A stretch of DNA of 5,856 bases from Archangium sp. (GTDB lineage Bacteria > Myxococcota > Myxococcia > Myxococcales > Myxococcaceae): positions 1 through 5,856 of the forward strand of contig JAEUJR010000827.1 in assembly GCA_016793585.1 (NCBI GenBank). The letters run 5' to 3'. This document shows positions 1 to 5,217 of the stretch, piece after piece. The translations under genes were made by a program, and so were the position numbers. Every line of letters begins with the position of its first letter. Position 1 is the first letter of the stretch. Under the pieces are notes generated by a model. The model ran no database searches and was not told the DNA's origin. It saw only the letters and a program-made list of their open reading frames with translations.

Positions 1-1280
1 TGGCGGCGGCGAAGAAGCTCGAGCCGAAGGCCGAGGTGTTCGTCGGGCTCGAGTCGGCGAAGCGGGCACACGTTCGGTACTCGCGCAACGAGGTGACGAC
101 GACGGGCGAGATTGACGAAGCCGGCCTCACGGTGTCGGTGCGCCTGGGCCTGAAAGCGGCGACGAGCTCGAGCAACCAGACCGATGACGCCTCGATGACG
201 GCGCTGGTGGAGCGCACCGTTCGGCTCGCGAAGCTGGCGCCCGAAGACCCCGAGCTGATGCCCGTGCTCGGCGCACAGGTCGTGAAGCGCAACGAGCTGG
301 CCTTCGACGCGAAGGTCGACGCGCTCGACGCGAAGGGCCGCGCGGCCATCATCGCCGAGGCGATCGCGCCGGGCCGTGAACGCTCGCTCGGCACCGCGGG
401 CTTTCTCGCGCAGTGGAGCGGGCTGGTCGGCAAGGCGAGCTCGGCGGGGCTGCTGCAGACGCACCCCGCGACGGGGCTTCAGCTCACGGTCACCGCCCGC
501 ACGCCCTCGGGCACCGGCTCGGGCCGCGGCCAGTTCTATGGGCGACGGTTGACCGGCTTCGACCCAGGCCAGGTGGCGAAGCGAGCGTGCGAGACGGCCA
601 AACGCTCCGAGAACCCGCGCAAGCTCGACGCCGGCCGATACACGGTGGTGCTCGAACCGGCCGCGACCGCGCTGCTGGCGGAGTCGCTGTTGAGCGCGAT
701 GGATCAGCGCTCGGCCGACGAGGGGCGATCGTTCTTCTCGAAGGTGAAGGTGGGCGAGACCCCGTTCTCGCCGCTGGTGACGATTCGCAGCGACGCCCGA
801 AACGCGCGCACCCCGATGCTGCCGTTCGATGGCGAAGGCCGGCCGCTCGAGGTGCAGCCGTGGATCACCGCGGGAAAGCTCGAGGCGCTCTCGATGTCAC
901 GGTTCTGGGCGCAGAAGACGAAGCGCGCGCCCGTCGGAGGACACGGCGGGTTCGAGCTGGCCGCCGGCACCACGCCTCGCGCGAAGCTGCTCGAGGGCAT
1001 CAAGCGCGGTGTGCTGATCAGCCGGTTCTGGTACACGAACTGGGTCGATGGGCAGACGTTGCTGCTCACCGGCCTCACTCGCGACGGCACGTTTCTCATC
1101 GAAGACGGCCAGGTGGTCGCGCCGGTGAACAACTTCAGGTTCAACCAATCGGTCGCTGACGCGTTCACGAAGTGCGACGCACTGTCGACCGAGCTCGAGG
1201 CTGCGAACGACGCCGAGACCGTCACGCCCGCGATGCGGACGCACGAGTTCCTGCTGGCCTCGGTGTCGGAGGCCGTCTGA
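1..1280 (+). CDS. TldE/PmbA-like protein (TldD/PmbA metalloprotease family, subunit without HExxxH), 5' end missing
   Basis: The frame is open from the left edge (first full codon at 3), so the real start lies outside the window. The GTG at 36 is best read as an internal Val codon, because the preceding residues (AAAKKLEPKAE) continue a normal N-terminal helix. About 425 residues are visible, and only a short N-terminal piece is probably absent. The N-terminal part fits the family's first domain. The C-terminal part has the signature TGLTRDGTFLIEDG followed by PVNNFRFNQS, typical of the PmbA/TldE branch. I find no HExxxH zinc motif, which the TldD partner normally supplies. In known systems TldD and TldE form a heterodimeric cytoplasmic protease that trims peptides such as microcin B17 precursor and CcdA. 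A TldD partner would be expected just upstream, off the window; this is inferred. The stop codon TGA directly abuts the stop of the convergent NlpC/P60 gene. Confidence 0.9.
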   Translation, partial: AAAKKLEPKAEVFVGLESAKRAHVRYSRNEVTTTGEIDEAGLTVSVRLGLKAATSSSNQTDDASMTALVERTVRLAKLAPEDPELMPVLGAQVVKRNELAFDAKVDALDAKGRAAIIAEAIAPGRERSLGTAGFLAQWSGLVGKASSAGLLQTHPATGLQLTVTARTPSGTGSGRGQFYGRRLTGFDPGQVAKRACETAKRSENPRKLDAGRYTVVLEPAATALLAESLLSAMDQRSADEGRSFFSKVKVGETPFSPLVTIRSDARNARTPMLPFDGEGRPLEVQPWITAGKLEALSMSRFWAQKTKRAPVGGHGGFELAAGTTPRAKLLEGIKRGVLISRFWYTNWVDGQTLLLTGLTRDGTFLIEDGQVVAPVNNFRFNQSVADAFTKCDALSTELEAANDAETVTPAMRTHEFLLASVSEAV

Positions 1281-1946
1281 TCAGGACAAGCCGGGAATGG
1301 TGCCGGCGCGCGTCCACGTGCGGCCCGCGGCGTTGTCGAAGATGCCGACGCCGTCGCGACGACCACGCGCTTCCATGGTGCGCCCGTCGCCAAGGCTGAT
1401 GGCGATGTGGTTCGGGTTGCCGGCGCGGAAGAGCAGCGCACCAGGCGTGCGGAGCGCCTCTTCGACCGACATCGGGTTCGTCGCCGCGATCTGGTTCGCG
1501 CTGCCGTCGGGGAAGTTCACGCCCGCGCGCTTCGCCGCCCACTCGATCAACTCCGAGCAGTCGAAGGCCGACGGGTTCGCATTGTTGGGGTTGGCCTCGG
1601 CGCCGAAGATGTACGGCTTGCCCTGCTGGCCGAGCGCGTTCCACAGGAACTCCTGGGTCGTGCGCGTGCCCTGACCGTTGGGCGGCTGAACGTTGGTGGT
1701 GTTGTCGGTGCGCCCGTCGACGCGCGGCGGACGGGTGTCGAACCCCGACAGCCCCATCGCGCCAGCCGTCGCTGGCCCCGCGACGCCGTCGACCTCGAGG
1801 CCTCTCGCCTGCTGAAACGAACGCAGCGCGCGCTCGGTCAGCGGGCCGAACTTGCCGTCGATGCCGCCTGGGTTGAAACCAGCCTCCTGCAGCTTCTGCT
1901 GGAGGGTACGAACGCTGTCTCCGGAACTCCCGATTCGAAGGCTCAT
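1281..1946 (-). CDS. Peptidoglycan-binding (PGBD1) plus NlpC/P60 cysteine peptidase, 221 aa, no signal peptide
   Basis: Residues 1-65 are a peptidoglycan_binding_1 domain: repeated LQQKLQEAGF and LRSFQQARGL helices with the IDGKFGPLTERAL turn and DGVAGPAT. Residues 67-95 are a Pro/Gly/Asn-rich linker. Residues 97-221 form a compact NlpC/P60 domain with catalytic Cys130 (FDCSELIEWAA) and His180 (NPNHIAISLGDG). Glu192 in TMEARG sits where many relatives carry a third polar catalytic residue, often His. The family cleaves peptide bonds in the peptidoglycan stem, usually at gamma-D-Glu to diamino acid. The N terminus (MSLRIGSSGD) has no hydrophobic segment, so export by Sec is not evident; release by another secretion route or a lytic role is possible but unproven. 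The start ATG at 1946 fits the first residues of the binding domain, and the only ribosome-binding signals are weak GAG purine runs inside a hairpin. It lies 343 bases downstream of the esterase and may have its own promoter, although I see none convincing. Confidence 0.9.
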   Translation of the reverse strand: MSLRIGSSGDSVRTLQQKLQEAGFNPGGIDGKFGPLTERALRSFQQARGLEVDGVAGPATAGAMGLSGFDTRPPRVDGRTDNTTNVQPPNGQGTRTTQEFLWNALGQQGKPYIFGAEANPNNANPSAFDCSELIEWAAKRAGVNFPDGSANQIAATNPMSVEEALRTPGALLFRAGNPNHIAISLGDGRTMEARGRRDGVGIFDNAAGRTWTRAGTIPGLS

Positions 1947-1968
1947 GTGCTCATTCTCGAATGAGCCT
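1939..1968. promoter_or_regulatory. Two nested, mutually exclusive inverted repeats at the NlpC/P60 start codon
   Basis: AGGCTCAT (1939-1946) is a perfect inverted repeat of ATGAGCCT (1961-1968). The inner GCTCATTC (1949-1956) is a perfect inverted repeat of GAATGAGC (1959-1966). Both pairs share the arm at 1961-1966, so on the minus-strand transcript this segment can pair either with the bases just before the start codon or with the start codon and codons 2-3. A three-codon minus-strand frame, ATG AGC ACA TGA (1954-1943), ends with a stop that overlaps the gene's ATG as ATGA. The element could be an operator or an RNA fold limiting initiation. The repeats are seen directly; the function is inferred. 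Confidence 0.4.
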
Positions 1969-2289
1969 GCGACGACGTGTTCGGGAGATTTGTGGAATCG
2001 CGTTTACGCGGTGCGCCCACGTCGGCAGAACGCAATACAGAGGCGCACATTGGAGCCACCTGTCGACTCCAGTGGTTGCGTTACCGGAGCGGCTGTTCGA
2101 GGTGAAGACTGGGAGTCGCAGGGCTCACTTGGAGTGGGCGAGGTCGCCCGAGTGAGCTTCAGTGGTTTCGACGAGTTGAAGACAACGCTCGGCTCGAGAC
2201 CTGTTCGGGAGCGCTTTGCAGGGCAGGAGGTCTCGTTCGCCGGTGCGGTCGCACTCGCGGTAGTCGCCGAGTTCGAATGACACCCATGA
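1947..2289. other. Intergenic region with no confident gene
   Basis: This stretch separates the esterase stop from the NlpC/P60 start. It holds the inverted repeats next to the NlpC/P60 start, plus two short perfect palindromes with two-base centres: CGCGT-TT-ACGCG at 1999-2010 and GTGCG-GT-CGCAC at 2243-2254. Neither is followed by a T-run on either strand, so no intrinsic terminator is evident. I see no clear -35/-10 pair. On the plus strand one frame stays open to a TGA at 2280, and its last part (roughly 2050-2280) translates into fairly protein-like sequence ending in AGAVALAVVAEFE. It has no good start or Shine-Dalgarno and no family I recognise. It may be a gene remnant or chance. Confidence 0.5.
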
Positions 2290-2358
2290 CTACAAGCGCC
2301 GACGACGAAGCAGCGTGAGGGCAAGAATGAGGAGCGGCCCTGCTCCTGTTGCGGAGCA
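2290..2358 (-). other. MYXO-CTERM-type C-terminal sorting signal of the esterase
   Basis: Encodes residues 606-627: an invariant-type Cys (Cys606 in PGGCSATG), a hydrophobic stretch (PLLILALTLL), then four Arg and a terminal Leu. This tripartite layout matches the MYXO-CTERM signal of Myxococcota, which is processed by a myxosortase and retains proteins at the cell surface. It is also the strongest taxonomic marker in the window. Confidence 0.85.
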
Positions 2359-4173
2359 GCCACCCGGCGTCGTCGTGCCGCCCGCACTTCCTCCTGCTGT
2401 TGCAGTTCCGCCCGCCGTTGCAGTTCCACCCGCCGTTGCAGTTCCACCCGCCGTTGCAGTTCCACCCGCGGTCGCCGTTCCGCCCGCCGTCGCGGTTCCG
2501 CCCGCCGTTGCAGTTCCGCCCGCGGTCGCCGTTCCGCCCGCCGTTGCCGTTCCGCCACCGACCGCTGTTCCGCCGCCGATTGCCGTTCCGCCGCCCGTCG
2601 AGCCGGAGCAGGTGCCCAGCTCGTAATAGCCGGGGCGAATTTCGCGAATCGTGGTGCGATTGCTGAACAAGCCAAGATTGTCATTCGACCCGACCGCGCA
2701 CGCTGCGGCAGCCATCACACACGACTGTGCTCGAAATGCGACGACGTGTTCGTAGTTGAACGCCGTGTGCTCGACACAGGCGGCCGAACCACCGGCCGTG
2801 CCACCACCCGCCGTTCCACCGCCCGTTGCCGTGCCACCACCCGCCGAGCCGCCGCCGGCTCCGCCACTGCAGGCACCGAGTTCGAAATAGCCAGGGGCGA
2901 CTTCACGCAAGCGCGACGAGGCACCGACCAGCCCGAGATCGTCTCCCGAACCAACGGCGCAGTAGTTGGGGGTTCCGTTGCCACACGCCGTGGCCCGAAG
3001 CGCGCTGATGTGGCTGATGTTGGTGCCGAAGAACTCCCGGCAAACGAACCCGCTTCCACCGTCACGGGGTGTTCCCGCATCGACGGGCGCTCCGGCATCG
3101 ACCGTCACGCCAGCATCGAACGGCAGCCCCGCGTCGACCTGCACACCAGCATCGAAAGAAGAGCCTGCATCGACGGGCGCGCCAGCATCGATCACGACCA
3201 CGCCGCCATCGGTGGCTGGAACCAGGCCGAAGAACTCGGCGGCGTAGCGGCTCGAGCAGATTCCGACGTCGAGAATGAACGCGCCAGCCGTTCCACACCC
3301 ATGCGACGGGTCGACGGGCGTTCCATGGCTCATGTTGGGAATCGACCAGGACTCGCCCCTGGTCTCTCCCCCACTCGTTCGGAACTCTCGCCGCGTCGCC
3401 GAGGCGACCATCGTCGTGACGTCGGCCGATTGATCGATGGCGTTCACGTTCGTCCACTGGTCCACGAGCTCGGTCTGGTTGCCAGGGCGAACGGTGAAGT
3501 CGCTCGTGCCGTGCCAGATCGAGACACGCGGCGCGGGGAAGCCCGAGGTGCCAGCGACGCCACGCACGAGATCGCCCCACTGCTGCGGCGTGCGATCAGG
3601 CGGAGAGTTCATGCAATTGAAGGCGTCGAGCTGGGTACCAGCGCACGCGAACGGCAAACCCGCCATCACCGCGCCAGCCTTGAACACGTCGGGGTACGTG
3701 GCGAGCATCACCGACGTCATCGCCCCGCCAGCCGAGAGCCCCGTGACATAGATGCGGGTCGGGTCGACGTTTCGCGTCGTCTTGAGGTTGTTCACCATGT
3801 TCATGATGGACGTGACCTCGGCGCCGCTGCGCGACTGCTGGCTCGAGGTGAACCACGAGAAGCACGAGTTATTCGCCGTCGTCTGCGGGTACAGCACGAT
3901 GAAGCCGTACTGGTTCGCGAGCTCGTTCCAGCCGGTGTTCGCGTAGGCGGCGGCGCTCTGCGTACAGCCATGCATCGCGACCACCAACGGCGGGTTCGCC
4001 GGCAGCGTCGAAGGAACGTGAACGAACATCGACAGGCTGCCGGGGTTCGACCCGAAGCTGGTCACCTGGGTGAGCGCAGCCGAGGTCGTCGTCACCGCCT
4101 CTGGCCACGGCTGCTGCAGCTCCGGGCCGCACGACCACAACGCCATCGACACGAGCACTGCTGCACGCTTCAC
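2290..4173 (-). CDS. PHB-depolymerase-family (Esterase_phd) surface esterase with two Cys modules and MYXO-CTERM tail, 627 aa
   Basis: The N terminus MKRAAVLVSMALWSCGPE is a short signal peptide with a plausible lipobox (LWSC, Cys15). Residues 37-317 are an alpha/beta-hydrolase of the extracellular PHB depolymerase/acetylxylan or feruloyl esterase type: oxyanion-region HGC at 68-70, nucleophile Ser147 in GLSAGGA, Asp225 in WHGTSDFTV and His283 in NMSHGTPVDP. Residues 329-373 are seven DAGxxx hexads. Residues 378-435 and 466-522 are two related modules of four Cys each, ending PGYFELGAC and PGYYELGTC; they resemble the C-terminal module (HVSAGRAY...GSNQNLGLY) I recall from other secreted PHB-depolymerase-like esterases. 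A Gly/Thr/Ala repeat at 525-604 leads to Cys606, a hydrophobic helix and RRRR, a MYXO-CTERM-type surface-sorting tail. The start is GTG at 4173, with AAGGAG five bases upstream, overlapping the hydrolase stop. The fold and triad are firm; the actual ester substrate is unknown. Confidence 0.92.
   Translation of the reverse strand: MKRAAVLVSMALWSCGPELQQPWPEAVTTTSAALTQVTSFGSNPGSLSMFVHVPSTLPANPPLVVAMHGCTQSAAAYANTGWNELANQYGFIVLYPQTTANNSCFSWFTSSQQSRSGAEVTSIMNMVNNLKTTRNVDPTRIYVTGLSAGGAMTSVMLATYPDVFKAGAVMAGLPFACAGTQLDAFNCMNSPPDRTPQQWGDLVRGVAGTSGFPAPRVSIWHGTSDFTVRPGNQTELVDQWTNVNAIDQSADVTTMVASATRREFRTSGGETRGESWSIPNMSHGTPVDPSHGCGTAGAFILDVGICSSRYAAEFFGLVPATDGGVVVIDAGAPVDAGSSFDAGVQVDAGLPFDAGVTVDAGAPVDAGTPRDGGSGFVCREFFGTNISHISALRATACGNGTPNYCAVGSGDDLGLVGASSRLREVAPGYFELGACSGGAGGGSAGGGTATGGGTAGGGTAGGSAACVEHTAFNYEHVVAFRAQSCVMAAAACAVGSNDNLGLFSNRTTIREIRPGYYELGTCSGSTGGGTAIGGGTAVGGGTATAGGTATAGGTATAGGTATAGGTATAGGTATAGGTATAGGTATAGGTATAGGSAGGTTTPGGCSATGAGPLLILALTLLRRRRL
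2390..2587. repeat. 18-bp tandem repeat, 11 units, inside the esterase gene
   Basis: Units have plus-strand consensus CCGCCCGCCGTTGCAGTT. Nine consecutive units (2390-2551) each encode the hexapeptide GGTATA on the minus strand, and two diverged units (2552-2587) follow at the module side. Units differ mainly at synonymous positions (for example GTTGCA versus GTCGCC), so the array has aged while the peptide was kept. It forms a flexible Gly/Thr/Ala spacer between the second Cys module and the sorting tail, and is a likely site of copy-number variation. Confidence 0.92.
2608..2778 (-). other. Second four-Cys module of the esterase
   Basis: Encodes residues 466-522 with Cys466, 485, 492 and 522. 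The core reads EHVVAFRAQSC, AVGSNDNLGLF and IREIRPGYYELGTC. Alignment with the first module (residues 378-435) keeps all four Cys at almost identical spacing (19, 7 and 30 residues here; 19, 8 and 30 in the first), plus AVGSxDxLGL and PGYxELGxC. Two disulfides per module and a binding role for a surface or substrate are inferred. Confidence 0.7.
2869..3042 (-). other. First four-Cys module of the esterase
   Basis: Encodes residues 378-435 with Cys378, 397, 405 and 435. The core reads SHISALRATAC, AVGSGDDLGLV and LREVAPGYFELGAC. It is separated from the second module by a Gly-rich spacer of hexad-like GGGTA units (residues 436-464). This is an internal duplication that has diverged well below identity but keeps Cys spacing. 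Confidence 0.7.
3055..3189. repeat. 18-bp period linker repeat coding DAGxxx hexads
   Basis: Residues 329-373 of the esterase contain seven Asp-Ala-Gly triplets spaced exactly six residues apart, followed by a variant DGG: DAGAPV, DAGSSF, DAGVQV, DAGLPF, DAGVTV, DAGAPV, DAGTPR, DGG. The plus strand shows the matching recurring GCATCGA/GCGTCGA blocks. It acts as an extended acidic linker between the catalytic domain and the Cys modules. Such Asp-Ala-Gly linkers are common in myxobacterial surface proteins. Confidence 0.85.
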
Positions 4174-5207
4174 GGGGACTCCTTGACTGGCTCGGCGATG
4201 GCAGGGTTTGGCAGGGTCGCGAGGAACGCGAGCGCTGCGGAGTTGTAGGGTTCAGAGCAGTCCATCTGAACGGTGTGGCCACAGCCCGGCAGGCCGATCA
4301 GCGTCGAGCCGGCGATCTTGCCTGCGCCGTACTCCATGATCTGGCGCGCGCGCCCACCGTGCAGGAAAGGGTTGGGAATGAGGCGATCGTCTTCACCGAA
4401 GATGATCAGCGTCTTCGCCTTCACCTGCTCGAGTGAGTCGCGCACGAAGTCGTTGTGGGTCAAGCCGTCGACCGCGCGCACCTGCGCATAGGCATAGGCG
4501 TCGAATTCGTCGGTCTTCGCGAGCCGAATTCGTTCTTCAATGAGCCACTCGTACTCGGGCTTCCACTGCATGAAGTTGTTGTACCGAACGCTGCCCCAGA
4601 CGCCGTACTCGGGCGTCGACTTCACGAAGGTGGCGCTGAAGACCTTCTCGAACCACTTCTTCTCCCGCGGCGAGAACTTCTCGAAGCCGGCCGGAGACGT
4701 CAGCACCAGCGCCTCGACCCGCTCGGGGAAACGAATGGCGAGCGCGAGGGCGACCTCTCCGCCCATCGAGTGGCCGACGACGACCGCACGCGGAATGGCG
4801 AGCCTCTCGAGCACCTCGACGACGACCTCGGCCTGCGCATCCATCGAATACGAGAACTGTGCGGGCTTGTCAGACTTGCCAAACCCGAGCTGGTCGATCG
4901 CGATGACGCGAAAGCCTTTCGCGGCGAACACATCCAACTGGTAGCGCCAGAACTTCAAGTTACTGCCGAGGCCATGGAGAAAGAGCACCGTGCGCGCGCC
5001 TTCAGGGTTCAGCTCGACGTAGCGGAGCGTGTGATGGCCACCGAGCTTCCACGTCTTCTCGGCGCCTTCGAGCTTCAGCGCGCCTTCTTTCCACGGCATG
5101 CCGGCCACCGACGTGTACGGCACGTCGCTGAACTTCAGCGCAGGCGCTGACTCGTACGAGTGAACACAGCCCGACAACACCACGGCCAACAGAAGCGTCG
5201 TTCTCAT
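4170..5207 (-). CDS. Lipoprotein alpha/beta hydrolase, 345 aa
   Basis: The start at 5207 gives a clean lipoprotein signal: MRTTLLLAVVLSGC with lipobox LSGC and acylated Cys14, then Val at +2, so outer-membrane placement is likely. Residues 60-335 are an alpha/beta-hydrolase fold: FLHGLGSN (oxyanion loop, 77-83), DQLGFGKSD (105-113), nucleophile elbow GHSMGG with Ser147, acid Asp274 in GEDDRLIP and His311 in GCGHTVQ. A lid of about 70 residues (175-245) is rich in aromatic and charged residues, as in esterases or C-C hydrolases of this family. The reaction is probably ester hydrolysis, but sequence alone does not fix the substrate. The frame could be extended upstream to 5609, but that would run through the beta-barrel gene and bury the signal peptide, so I reject it. 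The gene starts 8 bases after the barrel gene's stop (GAGG site, 6-base spacer) and ends with a GTGA overlap onto the esterase. Confidence 0.92.
   Translation of the reverse strand: MRTTLLLAVVLSGCVHSYESAPALKFSDVPYTSVAGMPWKEGALKLEGAEKTWKLGGHHTLRYVELNPEGARTVLFLHGLGSNLKFWRYQLDVFAAKGFRVIAIDQLGFGKSDKPAQFSYSMDAQAEVVVEVLERLAIPRAVVVGHSMGGEVALALAIRFPERVEALVLTSPAGFEKFSPREKKWFEKVFSATFVKSTPEYGVWGSVRYNNFMQWKPEYEWLIEERIRLAKTDEFDAYAYAQVRAVDGLTHNDFVRDSLEQVKAKTLIIFGEDDRLIPNPFLHGGRARQIMEYGAGKIAGSTLIGLPGCGHTVQMDCSEPYNSAALAFLATLPNPAIAEPVKESP
4179..4184 (-). promoter_or_regulatory. Strong Shine-Dalgarno for the GTG-started esterase
   Basis: On the minus strand AAGGAG lies five bases before GTG (4173-4171), inside the last codons of the hydrolase gene (Lys-Glu-Ser-Pro-stop). 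The overlap GTGA plus this site fixes the rare GTG start and suggests translational coupling of the two hydrolases. Confidence 0.8.
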
Positions 5208-5213
5208 GGGCGG

Positions 5214-5217
5214 CCTC
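5214..5217 (-). promoter_or_regulatory. Shine-Dalgarno of the lipoprotein hydrolase, overlapping the upstream stop codon
   Basis: Minus-strand GAGG begins within the TGA stop of the barrel gene and sits six bases before the ATG at 5207. This supports 5207 over any upstream start and supports operon reading from the barrel gene. Confidence 0.65.

Noticed and set aside
36..1280. GTG at 36 as the true start of the TldE-like gene
   Set aside because: The frame is open to the window edge and the upstream residues fit the protein family's N-terminal helix.
704..1441. 245-residue minus-strand frame across the TldE and NlpC/P60 genes
   Set aside because: It overlaps two well-supported genes, and its Ser/Ala/Pro-rich translation matches no family I know.
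1999..2254. Short palindromes at 1999-2010 and 2243-2254 as intrinsic terminators
   Set aside because: Stems of five bases with two-base centres and no following T-run on either strand.
2390..2587. Direct repeats as a possible CRISPR array
   Set aside because: Units are contiguous 18-bp copies without spacers and lie in frame inside a coding gene.
2004..2684. 226-residue minus-strand open frame rich in Arg/Glu repeats
   Set aside because: The repetitive part is an out-of-frame reading of the 18-bp repeat. The rest crosses the esterase stop and lacks coding character.
2746..4248. 500-residue open frame on the plus strand
   Set aside because: It is antisense to the esterase with its intact triad and modules. 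The translation is Arg/His-rich with no recognisable motif, a typical shadow in GC-rich DNA.
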